Below are positions 43,698 through 52,383 of a stretch of DNA of 64,000 nucleotides, one piece after another (within the stretch, counting starts at the first letter, position 1; each line of letters begins with the position of its first letter). A program made the translations under genes and the position numbers. The DNA is from Owenweeksia sp963758205. Its GTDB lineage: Bacteria > Bacteroidota > Bacteroidia > Flavobacteriales > Schleiferiaceae. The stretch covers positions 62,001-126,000 of the forward strand of contig CAVWUM010000002.1 in the NCBI GenBank assembly GCA_963758205.1. Reading direction: 5' to 3'. The notes under the pieces were generated by a model. The model saw only the letters and a list, made by a program, of their open reading frames with translations, searched no databases and was not told where the DNA came from.

Positions 43698-43800
43698 GTT
43701 AAGGGAGTTGCGCTATAACAATTTTATATCCGAAGTTGACCTTTGCAAAATACCTATTCTCTCAGGGATGGGTGATATTCCACTAAAGTAAATATCAAAT

Positions 43801-43849
43801 AAAAAAACCTTCCAGGTCTTATTTGCTACGGTGAGAGACCTGGAAGGTT
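43801..43849 (-). terminator. Strong rho-independent terminator of the TPR lipoprotein gene
   Basis: Perfect 14-bp arms AACCTTCCAGGTCT and AGACCTGGAAGGTT with a 16-base loop. On the minus strand the stem is followed directly by seven T residues. It lies about 100 bases after the stop at 43952. Transcription through mtaB and the TPR gene would stop here. Confidence 0.85.
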
Positions 43850-43951
43850 TTCAATTATATTCTCGTAAAATCTATCCTCAATAGGCAATTGGAAAGGAAT
43901 AGCTACTCGAACGATAGAGGATAATAGCTGCGTTAGCTGTAAACCTCCAGC

Positions 43952-44623
43952 TTAATAATCCTCAAGTCCCTGAAAATCTTTATCAGAATACCAGTCGTTA
44001 CAGTCATAAATAAATTCCTTCAACCTGAATTTTTCAATATTAGTTTGAAAGATTTTAGTGCGACCTGCTGACTTTGCTAATTGGTAGTATGCCAAAGCGC
44101 TGTCACACTTCCCTACTTTGGTAAAGCACATAAAGAGATGGAAATACCCAGCCCTGCGCGATATGCTATCAGCTTTGTTGTAATCTGGAATTCTCAAAAC
44201 CTCCATTGCACCTTCATAGTCTTTGGCATAATACAGGTTTAATCCATAGTTACTGTAACCCATAAAATAGCTACTATCTAGTTGCAATGCTCTCTTAAAA
44301 TAACCTGAAGCTATATCGTAGTTTAAAAGCTTCATCTCAGTCAATCCAATTGAATTTAGAATCACATGATTTTCAGGATCTTTCTTTAAAGCCTTGTTGA
44401 AATACATTCTCGCTAGCTTAAACTTTCCCTCTCTTACCAAATTAAGACCTTTATTGTGCTGTCTAAATGCATCTTCATTATCAAAGTCTCGAGGATCACA
44501 TATCGTACTAACATTTCCATCAGGCAAGCCAATCTCCGTAATTACATCGCCCGGTGAAGGCTCATTACCACACGAAGCAACAATAAGGGATAAAAACAGA
44601 ATTATAATAGCCTTCCTTTTCAT
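43952..44623 (-). CDS. TPR-repeat lipoprotein
   Basis: A 223-residue lipoprotein (signal ends IVASCGNEP, cysteine about residue 18). Residues 53-180 contain three to four tetratricopeptide units: AFRQHNKGLNLVREGKFKLARMYF, VILNSIGLTEMKLLNYDIASGYF, FMGYSNYGLNLYYAKDYEGAMEV. TPRs mediate protein contacts, here in the periplasm or outer membrane. It follows mtaB by four bases on the same strand. Confidence 0.85.
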   Translation of the reverse strand: MKRKAIIILFLSLIVASCGNEPSPGDVITEIGLPDGNVSTICDPRDFDNEDAFRQHNKGLNLVREGKFKLARMYFNKALKKDPENHVILNSIGLTEMKLLNYDIASGYFKRALQLDSSYFMGYSNYGLNLYYAKDYEGAMEVLRIPDYNKADSISRRAGYFHLFMCFTKVGKCDSALAYYQLAKSAGRTKIFQTNIEKFRLKEFIYDCNDWYSDKDFQGLEDY

Positions 44624-44627
44624 TTGC

Positions 44628-45971
44628 CTAAAGTGAAAGCTCCTTTTCCCCTACCCTCTCCTCAAACCTCACCAACCCATCTTCATCAATATCCTTTAGG
44701 GTGATAACGGCTTTGGTGTTTACCAATTCGGGGTTCCAGTGGGTTTTAACCTTTACGTAGTTTTCGGTAAAGCCGGTGATAAAACCATCTTTAAAGTTGC
44801 CTTCAAAAAGTACTTCTTTGGTTTTACCCAACTGGCTTTCATAAAAGGCCCTGCGCTTTTTAGCGGAAAGCACTCGTAACATTTTACTGCGCTTTTTACG
44901 CACGGCATAGTCCACCTGGTTGGGCATTTCGTCAGCCGGGGTATTAGGCCGCTGGCTATAGGTAAACACATGCAGGTAGCTTATCGGCAGTTCATTCAAA
45001 AAGTTGTAGGTCTCCATAAACTGCTCATCGGTTTCACCGGGGAAGCCGTTAATTACATCAACGCCTATGCAGCAATCAGGTATCAGTTTTTTGATGGTGG
45101 CTACCCGCTCAGCATAAAGCTCTTTTTGGTAGCGCCTTTTCATTTTACCCAAAATCTCGTTGCTGCCGCTTTGCAGCGGAATATGAAAATGCGGCACAAA
45201 CCTCTTGCTCTGCGCTACAAATTCAATGGTATCGTTTTTAAGCAGGTTAGGTTCAATAGATGAAATCCTGAAACGGTCAATGCCCTCTACCTCATCAAGC
45301 GCCTGAATCAATTCCAAAAAAGTATGCTCATGGCGCTTGTTACCAAACTCACCTTTGCCGTAATCGCCAATATTTACACCGGTTAGTACTATTTCTTTGG
45401 CGCCTTCATCAACAATTTTGCGGGCGTTGGCCAGCACGTTCTCCACAGTATCGCTACGAGAAATACCTCTTGCCAATGGAATAGTACAATAGGTGCATTT
45501 ATAATCGCAACCATCCTGCACCTTAAGGAAGGCCCGGGTACGGTCGCCAATGGAATAAGAGCCCACGTAAAAGTCCGCTTCATTAATCTCGCAACTGTGT
45601 ACCTCGCCTATTTCGTTTTTGGTAAGATCATTAAGGTAGTCGGTAATCTTGAATTTTTCAGTAGCTCCCAATACGAGGTCTACACCATCAATCTGCGAAA
45701 TTTCTTCCGGTTGCAATTGGGCATAGCAACCAACAATTACCGTAAAAGCATCGGGGTTAGCCTTTAACGCCTGCTTTACCCAGTGTTTACATTCTTTATC
45801 GGCATTATGTGTCACTGAGCATGTATTAATCACATACACATCAGCCGGTTGCGAAAAATCAACCTGGGCATAACCTTCCTTCTCAAAATCACGTGCAATG
45901 GTGCTGGTTTCAGAAAAATTGAGCTTACAGCCCAATGTGTGAAACGCCACCTTTTTACCATTCAAATTCAT
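44628..45971 (-). CDS. mtaB: tRNA t6A37 methylthiotransferase MtaB
   Basis: A 447-residue radical-SAM enzyme. The N-terminal UPF0004 domain has HTLGCKLNFSET, NTCSVT and VGCYAQ, whose cysteines bind the auxiliary cluster. CDYKCTYC is the radical-SAM motif. A TRAM-like domain forms the last 65 residues. HTLGCKLN is the MtaB variant, distinct from MiaB and RimO. It adds the methylthio group to t6A at position 37 of ANN-decoding tRNAs. The ATG at 45971 sits only four bases from a good -7 element, so the mRNA may be nearly leaderless. Confidence 0.93.
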   Translation of the reverse strand: MNLNGKKVAFHTLGCKLNFSETSTIARDFEKEGYAQVDFSQPADVYVINTCSVTHNADKECKHWVKQALKANPDAFTVIVGCYAQLQPEEISQIDGVDLVLGATEKFKITDYLNDLTKNEIGEVHSCEINEADFYVGSYSIGDRTRAFLKVQDGCDYKCTYCTIPLARGISRSDTVENVLANARKIVDEGAKEIVLTGVNIGDYGKGEFGNKRHEHTFLELIQALDEVEGIDRFRISSIEPNLLKNDTIEFVAQSKRFVPHFHIPLQSGSNEILGKMKRRYQKELYAERVATIKKLIPDCCIGVDVINGFPGETDEQFMETYNFLNELPISYLHVFTYSQRPNTPADEMPNQVDYAVRKKRSKMLRVLSAKKRRAFYESQLGKTKEVLFEGNFKDGFITGFTENYVKVKTHWNPELVNTKAVITLKDIDEDGLVRFEERVGEKELSL

Positions 45972-45975
45972 GCGG

Positions 45976-46006
45976 CAAAAATAGGGTGATTTGCAGCGGT
46001 TTGCAA
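45976..46006 (-). promoter_or_regulatory. Promoter of mtaB
   Basis: On the minus strand TTG (46004-46006) is followed after 20 bases by TATTTTTG (45976-45983). This matches the Bacteroidota promoter TTG-N(17-23)-TAnnTTTG. Only four bases separate the -7 box from the start codon, so the transcript should begin at or near the ATG. Confidence 0.65.
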
Positions 46007-46046
46007 TTCAGCAGATAGAACCTAATTAATTCTCTAAACCTGACAA

Positions 46047-46118
46047 TTGGTGAACGTATTCACCAAAAAGCATAACATTTGGTGAATATATTCACCGTAA
46101 AGCATTACTTTTGGTGAA
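46047..46118 (+). promoter_or_regulatory. Operator-like tandem palindromes before the DUF4143 ATPase gene
   Basis: The GGTGAA half-site recurs at 46049, 46081 and 46113, exactly 32 bases apart. The first two form palindromes: arms TTGGTGAA and TTCACCAA at 46047-46066, and the perfect 16-mer GGTGAATATATTCACC at 46081-46096. The third is a half-site ending three bases before the ATG. The 32-base period is about three helical turns, so a regulator would bind on one face. Repression by the gene product or a partner is plausible. Confidence 0.75.
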
Positions 46119-46120
46119 AA

Positions 46121-47245
46121 ATGAATATGTTTATCCGCAGTATTACTCACAAAGTGAAAGACAAAATGGGCCGCGGAAAAGCCATTATCTTAATGGGGCC
46201 GAGGCAAGTAGGAAAAACTACTTTGATTAAAACCGCTCTTGAAGGTAAGCCCTTCCTATTTCTTGATGGTGATGACCCGGCAGTACGCACAGCACTTACA
46301 AATCCAAATACCGAGGAACTAGGCAGAATACTAGGTATGCATAAAACTGTATTTATTGATGAAGCCCAACGGATTCCCAACATCGGTATCACCTTAAAGA
46401 TCATTACAGATCAATATACAGATGTACAGCTATTGGTTAGCGGCTCCTCTTCATTTGATCTGGGTAACCAAATAAATGAACCCCTAACCGGAAGGAAGTG
46501 GGAGTACGAGCTTTACCCAATTAGCTGGCAGGAATTTGAAAACAAAGAGGGTTATCTTAAGGCTAAACAACAGCTGGAAAAAAGATTGCTTTACGGATTT
46601 TATCCTGATGTACTTAATCATTCCGGTGAGGAAACTGAAGTGCTTAAGCAGCTAGTAAGTAGTTATTTATATAAAGATATACTGGCTTTTGCCAACATAA
46701 GAAAACCCGAAATATTAGAAAAGCTAGTGCAGGCCCTCGCCTTGCAAGTAGGAAGTGAAGTAAGCTACAATGAACTTGCACAAACCGTAGGGGTTGATAA
46801 AAACACTATTAGCACCTATATTGATTTGCTGCAAAAAGCCTTTGTGGTATTTCGCCTAGGCAGCTTTAGCCGCAACCTCAGAAACGAAATAAAGACCAAC
46901 CAAAAAATATACTTCTATGATGTTGGCGTGCGGAACATGGTTATTGGAAATTTTACAGGTATGGAATTGCGGGCTGATAAAGGTATGCTGTGGGAAAACT
47001 TTTTGATAGCCGAGAGACTAAAACGCAATTCTTATAAAGATAGCCTTGCTCACATGTACTTTTGGCGAACACGTCAACAACAGGAAATTGACCTGGTAGA
47101 AGATCATAATGGAGAGCTTACCGCGTATGAATTTAAGTGGAAAGCCCGAAAAAATGCCAAGCTCCCAAAAACCTTTACAGAACATTATAATGCCACAGGC
47201 AAAATAATTGACCAGGAAAATTTCAGGGAATTTATTGGAGACTAA
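46121..47245 (+). CDS. AAA+ ATP-binding protein, DUF4143 family
   Basis: A 374-residue protein. LMGPRQVGKTTL near residue 26 is Walker A, KTVFIDEAQRIP is Walker B, and LLVSGSSSFDLG is sensor 1. The second half (SYNELAQTVGVDKNTISTYIDLLQKAFVVFRL, then FYDVGVRNMVIGNF and FWRTRQQQEIDLVED) is the DUF4143 winged-helix plus nuclease-like domain. This group is numerous, variably distributed and often laterally transferred in Bacteroidota. Its role is unknown. The conserved palindromes upstream suggest autoregulation. Confidence 0.88.
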   Translation: MNMFIRSITHKVKDKMGRGKAIILMGPRQVGKTTLIKTALEGKPFLFLDGDDPAVRTALTNPNTEELGRILGMHKTVFIDEAQRIPNIGITLKIITDQYTDVQLLVSGSSSFDLGNQINEPLTGRKWEYELYPISWQEFENKEGYLKAKQQLEKRLLYGFYPDVLNHSGEETEVLKQLVSSYLYKDILAFANIRKPEILEKLVQALALQVGSEVSYNELAQTVGVDKNTISTYIDLLQKAFVVFRLGSFSRNLRNEIKTNQKIYFYDVGVRNMVIGNFTGMELRADKGMLWENFLIAERLKRNSYKDSLAHMYFWRTRQQQEIDLVEDHNGELTAYEFKWKARKNAKLPKTFTEHYNATGKIIDQENFREFIGD

Positions 47246-47320
47246 AGTTCTGTTATAAAGGAATATAAATTAACTCCTTACTTCCATATCTTTAATCCCA
47301 ATCATCCAAAACCCCTGAAC

Positions 47321-48898
47321 ATGAAAAAAGCCATATACCCCACCCTACCTCTCGCTTGTATTTTGCTTTCGCAGATGGCCCTGGCGCAAAACCAGGCTCC
47401 GGTCATTTCAAATATAAATGCCTCGGTTGACTGGATCCAGCAAGTGATAAACATAACCTACGATGTGGCCGATGCTGAATCAGATTTATTGGAAATAAGC
47501 TTTAAAGTATCTAATGATAGTGGCCGAACCTTCTTCTATTCCACTGCCATTATTACCGGAGATGTGGGTTACCCGATTACCCCCGGCAATGGCAAGTCTA
47601 TACTTTGGGATTACAACGATACCGTTAAAAACTTCTCGTCCTACATTTTTCTGCTGGAGGCTAATGATCGCCAGGCGGTTGATATCCAGCAAATGGTAAA
47701 CCAGGTGGATAGTGGCCGCCTGTATAATGATGTAGCGGCTATGGAAGGCTTAAGACACAGAAATACAGGGCCGGGCAACCTGCAAAATACACGTGACACG
47801 CTGTACCACCGCTTTGAGAAATATGGTATGATTCCCTGGAAACAAACGTTCAGTTTTGGAGCAGTTAATGGACAAAACATTATTGGCAAACTGCCCGGAA
47901 TGGTAAACGAGGATACGGTTTACATTATAGATGCTCATTATGATGGCGTGCCTAACGCCCCTGCGGCAGATGATAATGCTTCAGGTACTGCAGGAGTGCT
48001 GGAGGCCGCACGTATCCTTTCGCAATATAGCTTTGAAAAAAGCATCCGCTTTATCGGTTTTGACCTTGAAGAAGTCGGCTTAAGAGGAAGTATAGCCTAT
48101 GTGAGTTCAGGCATACATCCTATGGAAAATATTGATGGCGTGCTCAATTTTGAGATGATCGGCTATTATTCAAACCGGCCCAATTCGCAAACAGTACCGG
48201 GAGGATTCAACCTTCTGTTTCCTGCTGCCTATGGCCAGTTGCAATCCGATAATTTCCGGGGCAATTTTATTAGCAGTGTGGGCAACACAAACTCTAATTC
48301 TTTAAATACAAGTTTTAAAACCAATGCCCAGCTTTATGTTCCGCAACTAAAGGTTATTGACCTGGAAGTCCCGGGCAATGGCACTATTGCTCCTGATTTC
48401 AGGCGTAGCGACCATGCCCCTTTTTGGGATACCAACCGCAAGGCACTTATGCTTACGGATGGTGCAAATTTTAGAAACAGCAACTACCACACAGTTAATG
48501 ATGTAAAGGATTCGCTGGATTTTGGGTTTATGACCAATGTTGTAAAGGCTACTATTGCCACTGTTGCCGCACTTGCCATTCCCCGCCATAGCGATCGTGA
48601 AGTTTTTGCGGTTTCAAACCCCGTAAGTTTACCTGAAAATAATTGGGAATGCGCTTTTTATGCTCACTATCAAAAAGCGGATAATTCCATCTTATTAAAT
48701 TTTGAAGGATGCGAGCCCACCACCATTAGTTACACTTTAGTTAATGAGGCCGGCAAAACTATAAGTACCGAAAAGGATGTTGAATTACAGAATAAAATGA
48801 TAGTGCCAATAAAAACCCGGCTTTCAAAGGGTATGTATATACTTCAAATAACAAATGCTGAGGGGCAAATTTTAAAACAGAAGCTGATAGTGGATTAA
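47321..48898 (+). CDS. Secreted M28 family metallopeptidase with T9SS sorting domain
   Basis: A 525-residue protein with a signal peptide ending ALAQ. The N-terminal region (VSNDSGRTFFYS) resembles an immunoglobulin-like module. The peptidase core has zinc ligands in DAHYDGV (H about residue 206), ADDNASGTAG, FDLEEVGLRGS (E pair) and RRSDHAPFWD. These are the M28 aminopeptidase signatures. The last 75 residues (ISYTLVNEAGKTISTE... SKGMYILQITNAEGQILKQKLIVD) are a type A sorting domain. It is exported and probably surface bound or released, cleaving peptides for nutrition. Confidence 0.9.
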   Translation: MKKAIYPTLPLACILLSQMALAQNQAPVISNINASVDWIQQVINITYDVADAESDLLEISFKVSNDSGRTFFYSTAIITGDVGYPITPGNGKSILWDYNDTVKNFSSYIFLLEANDRQAVDIQQMVNQVDSGRLYNDVAAMEGLRHRNTGPGNLQNTRDTLYHRFEKYGMIPWKQTFSFGAVNGQNIIGKLPGMVNEDTVYIIDAHYDGVPNAPAADDNASGTAGVLEAARILSQYSFEKSIRFIGFDLEEVGLRGSIAYVSSGIHPMENIDGVLNFEMIGYYSNRPNSQTVPGGFNLLFPAAYGQLQSDNFRGNFISSVGNTNSNSLNTSFKTNAQLYVPQLKVIDLEVPGNGTIAPDFRRSDHAPFWDTNRKALMLTDGANFRNSNYHTVNDVKDSLDFGFMTNVVKATIATVAALAIPRHSDREVFAVSNPVSLPENNWECAFYAHYQKADNSILLNFEGCEPTTISYTLVNEAGKTISTEKDVELQNKMIVPIKTRLSKGMYILQITNAEGQILKQKLIVD

Positions 48899-49025
48899 CC
48901 ACTTCAGCACCATAAAAGAAGTACTGAGATATCCCAGAAACAGCAAAAGTTAAAATTGATCATTTTAGTCAATTTCAGAATATTCTTTCACTATCATTGC
49001 TTCAAAGTATTCTAACCAATTAACG

Positions 49026-50444
49026 ATGAAACAACTTCTAACCTTCGTTCTGTTCATTCTAAGCTCAACTCTCTCATTTGCTACTCATAATAGAGGTGGT
49101 GTAATAACCTACCGCCACATTTCGGGATTTACCTATGAAGCTACAATTACCACCTATACCAGAGCCAGTGTGCAAGCGGATAGATGCGCCTTAAAATTGG
49201 ACTGGGGGGATGGAACCAGTGATACTTTAAATCGGGTTAATGGCCCAACCGGCACATGCCCTAATGCGAAAATGGGTGAACAATTAGGCAATGATGTACA
49301 GAAGAATACTTATGTAGGCATGCATACCTATGCCACTCAAGGCTTATATATGTTATCTACCAGCGACCCCAATAGAAATGCCGGAATAAATAACATACCG
49401 CAGTCTGTTGCTGTTCCCATAACTTTAAACTCCTTATTACTTGTTGATGCTGGCACTACCGCAAGTTCCGCCCAGTTTTTAGCCGATCCGCTTATGAATT
49501 TTGAACTAGGAAAGGACTGCACTTTTAACCCTGCGGCTTTTTCGCCCGATGGGGATGTATTATCATATTCATTAACCGATCCTATCGGAGCTAGTGCTCC
49601 GGTTACAGGATCAATACCCAATGGGGCAAGTATAAATGCAAAAACCGGTGAACTTAGCTGGATCCCCCAGAATATAGGTCAATACGTGTTTGCCATACAA
49701 GTATCCGTTTGCAGAAATAATGTAAATCTAGGATACGTAACTCTGGATATACAGATAAATGTTATTGCTTCTACATTCAGACAATCGTTTAACGGTTTAT
49801 CCGCATGGCCCACAGATAGCAATGGCAATTATAGTACTACTATCGCTCCGGGAAATTCCCTTAATCTTAACTTAAGTTATGTTGACAGTGTGGCTCCCAC
49901 AATAGATTTAAATGGTTACGGTGAAGCGTTTTCCAAGAACAATCCTGCCTCTTTTTCCATAAATTCTTCAACTCCCTTCAATAAAGCGGGAACACTTTTT
50001 TGGCAGCCAACCTCAGGTGATCAGAGATGCGCGCCCTACCTATTCACATTCAGGGGGATTTCATCATCTCAAACACATTTGTTGGAAAAAGATATTAGTC
50101 TGTTGGTTTACGTTCGTGATTCCTCTCAGAATTATTGTGATACAATCTGCTCGACTTTTCTATCGGCTACAGAAGTTGAGCATAAAATCAAGGCCCAACA
50201 GGTAGAGGTCTGGCCAAATCCATTTACCAGTGAAGTAAACTTTGAGCTTAGCTCGGATGAACAGAACAGGAAGCACATTTTAACTCTTTATGATTTTAAT
50301 GGTAGAAGAGTGGTGGAAGAATATTTTGAAGGCGACTCATTCCTGTTACCAAGAGAGAATCTCGCTCCCGGGATCTACTTCTATTATATCTCGGGTACTA
50401 ATGGAGGTGATTTCTCAGGCAAATTAATAATATCATCAGATTAA
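49026..50444 (+). CDS. Secreted protein with T9SS sorting domain
   Basis: A 472-residue exported protein with a signal peptide ending LSFA. It opens THNRGGVITYRHISGFTYEATITTYTR, a segment frequent in large gliding-associated or adhesin-like Bacteroidota proteins. A cadherin-like pattern (FSPDGDVLSYSL, INAKTGELSWIPQNIGQYVFAIQV) follows. The C-terminal region QVEVWPNPFTSEVNFEL to FSGKLIISSD is a type A sorting domain. It is probably a cell-surface adhesin or structural protein. The M28 peptidase gene is 127 bases upstream. Confidence 0.82.
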   Translation: MKQLLTFVLFILSSTLSFATHNRGGVITYRHISGFTYEATITTYTRASVQADRCALKLDWGDGTSDTLNRVNGPTGTCPNAKMGEQLGNDVQKNTYVGMHTYATQGLYMLSTSDPNRNAGINNIPQSVAVPITLNSLLLVDAGTTASSAQFLADPLMNFELGKDCTFNPAAFSPDGDVLSYSLTDPIGASAPVTGSIPNGASINAKTGELSWIPQNIGQYVFAIQVSVCRNNVNLGYVTLDIQINVIASTFRQSFNGLSAWPTDSNGNYSTTIAPGNSLNLNLSYVDSVAPTIDLNGYGEAFSKNNPASFSINSSTPFNKAGTLFWQPTSGDQRCAPYLFTFRGISSSQTHLLEKDISLLVYVRDSSQNYCDTICSTFLSATEVEHKIKAQQVEVWPNPFTSEVNFELSSDEQNRKHILTLYDFNGRRVVEEYFEGDSFLLPRENLAPGIYFYYISGTNGGDFSGKLIISSD

Positions 50445-50457
50445 AATACTGATTCAC

Positions 50458-50871
50458 TTAAACCTGGCTAATCTCAAACAGATGCCCGTCAGGATCCTTA
50501 AAAAAGCACCGTCTCTCATCGCCCCAGTCATAAGGTGGCGTAATAAACTCCGCACCACGGCTTTTTAATATTTCATAGGATTTTTGACAATCTTTTACAC
50601 GAATAGTAAATGCATGGCTCACGGTGTTTCGATTTGCAGGCGGTGCAAAACTGATGTCAGGCTTATCTTTAGTTGGACCACCCCCGGTTACCAGCAAAAA
50701 CCAATTCCCTAAAAAACTAAACACGGTTGAATCCCCACCATATTCCCTGTAAAGTTTGCCTCCCAATATATCCAGGTAAAAGATTTTTGCCTTTGCCATA
50801 TCGCTAACCACAAGTATTTGGGTTATAGCCATATCCTCTTCCGGAAATATACCCTCACTACTATCGCTCAT
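50458..50871 (-). CDS. VOC superfamily (glyoxalase-like) protein
   Basis: A 137-residue protein with one vicinal-oxygen-chelate domain pair. ITQILVVSDMAKAKIFYLDILGG is the first half. SHAFTIRVKDCQKSYEILKSRGAEF and RRCFFKDPDGHLFEISQ are the second, where the PDGHLFE motif supplies a metal ligand. VOC proteins include lyases, dioxygenases and antibiotic-binding proteins. The substrate is unknown. It converges on the T9SS cargo gene. Confidence 0.85.
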   Translation of the reverse strand: MSDSSEGIFPEEDMAITQILVVSDMAKAKIFYLDILGGKLYREYGGDSTVFSFLGNWFLLVTGGGPTKDKPDISFAPPANRNTVSHAFTIRVKDCQKSYEILKSRGAEFITPPYDWGDERRCFFKDPDGHLFEISQV

Positions 50872-51088
50872 ATATTTTTATTGAAGTATTATTTCTGCTG
50901 TAGTTCAATATAGGTAAAACTACCACAGTCCTTTAAAGTATAAACTTATTGGCGGTTTAGTAAGGACTGATTTAAAGATGCATCTTTCAGTCCACATTAT
51001 GTGCCTGAAAATGATTTATTTCGACATCTCAAAAAAAGTGGTTCAGAAATTGAAATACTGCAGCACCACCAACTATAAACTCACCATT

Positions 51089-52219
51089 ATGCGCAATACA
51101 TTACTTGTATTTATCTGCTTTGCGCTAATAGCAGCAGGTTGCAGCAGTGGCAAAAATGCCCTCAAAAAAGGAGATTATGATAAGGCAGTTATGCTGGCCG
51201 TAAACCGTCTCCGCTCGGATACCGATAATGAAAATGCCTCTGCCACCCTCACCCAGGCTTACAAGTTTGCTCTTGATGGGCATAAAAGAAACATCAACAA
51301 TCTCCTGGCCTCAAATGATCCCTATAAATGGGAGAATGTAATGCGTGAGTATAAGACCATAAATGCATTACATGATGAAATACAGAAGTGTCCCGCCTGT
51401 CTTCAGCTTGTTCCTGCGCCTGAAAATGCGGTAAATCAACTTAATGAGGCCAAAGCAAAGGCGGCTGATGTACGATATAACATGGCACTGGGCGCGCTTC
51501 AAAATAAAAATGACCGCTCACAAGCGATAGCCGCGCATCAGCATCTGGAAAGGGTAAACCAGCTTTATCCAAACTACATGCGAACAAATGAACTTATGGA
51601 TGAAGCAATGTTTTACGCTACTCTAAAAGTAGTAGTTGAACCGATCCCGGCACCGACACGCGTTATGCAATTAAACCAGGAGTTTTTTTATAATAAAGTA
51701 AATGAGTACCTGCACCGCTATAGCGTAAATAAATATGTTCGTTTTTATACACCCGATGAAGTGAGGGCCCAAAACCTGGATTGGGTGGATCATAAAATCT
51801 TCATGAGCTTTGATCAGTTTAGTTTGGGCAATGTAATTTCACATACTGAGGTAAGGGAAGTAAAAAAAGATAGTGTATTACTAAGCGAGGATGATGACAA
51901 AAAGGTGTATGGTACCGTAAAAGCCGAGCTAAAAACGCATAGCAAAGCTATTTTAGGCTCTGGCCTGTTTGACTTTAAAATTCTGGATGCAAATCTCAAT
52001 AAGGTTATTTCTCAGGAAAAATTCCCCAGTGAGTACCGCTGGGAAATTGTTTGGGCCACTTATAATGGTGATGAACGTGCCTTAAGTGATGAACAGCTTG
52101 AACTTGTAAAGGCCACCGAACTAAGCATTCCGGCACCTCAGTTTATGTTTGAAGAGTTTGCAGCTCCGATTTATGATCAGGTTATTGGCAAGATTGTGAC
52201 CTATTATAAAAATTATTAA
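51089..52219 (+). CDS. Hypothetical lipoprotein
   Basis: A 376-residue protein. The ATG at 51089 gives a lipoprotein signal peptide ending IAAGCSSGKNA (cysteine about residue 17); longer upstream starts would bury it. Residues 20-160 look helical and TPR-like (LKKGDYDKAVMLAVNRLRSD). The C-terminal part is of mixed secondary structure. No family is recognised. It probably sits in an outer membrane complex. Confidence 0.7.
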   Translation: MRNTLLVFICFALIAAGCSSGKNALKKGDYDKAVMLAVNRLRSDTDNENASATLTQAYKFALDGHKRNINNLLASNDPYKWENVMREYKTINALHDEIQKCPACLQLVPAPENAVNQLNEAKAKAADVRYNMALGALQNKNDRSQAIAAHQHLERVNQLYPNYMRTNELMDEAMFYATLKVVVEPIPAPTRVMQLNQEFFYNKVNEYLHRYSVNKYVRFYTPDEVRAQNLDWVDHKIFMSFDQFSLGNVISHTEVREVKKDSVLLSEDDDKKVYGTVKAELKTHSKAILGSGLFDFKILDANLNKVISQEKFPSEYRWEIVWATYNGDERALSDEQLELVKATELSIPAPQFMFEEFAAPIYDQVIGKIVTYYKNY

Positions 52220-52383
52220 GCCCTCCCTATTTGACTTTTTTAAAGCTTTAAAAGCTAATGTTCATAAAGAATTAGAGAAAGTCTTAATATTTAAAACAAT
52301 TTTGCCACGTTTGCTTTTTAGTTTTTGTAAGTAAATTACCAAGATTTATTCTTGTAGTCACCAAACCCCAGCTACTTCCTTTT

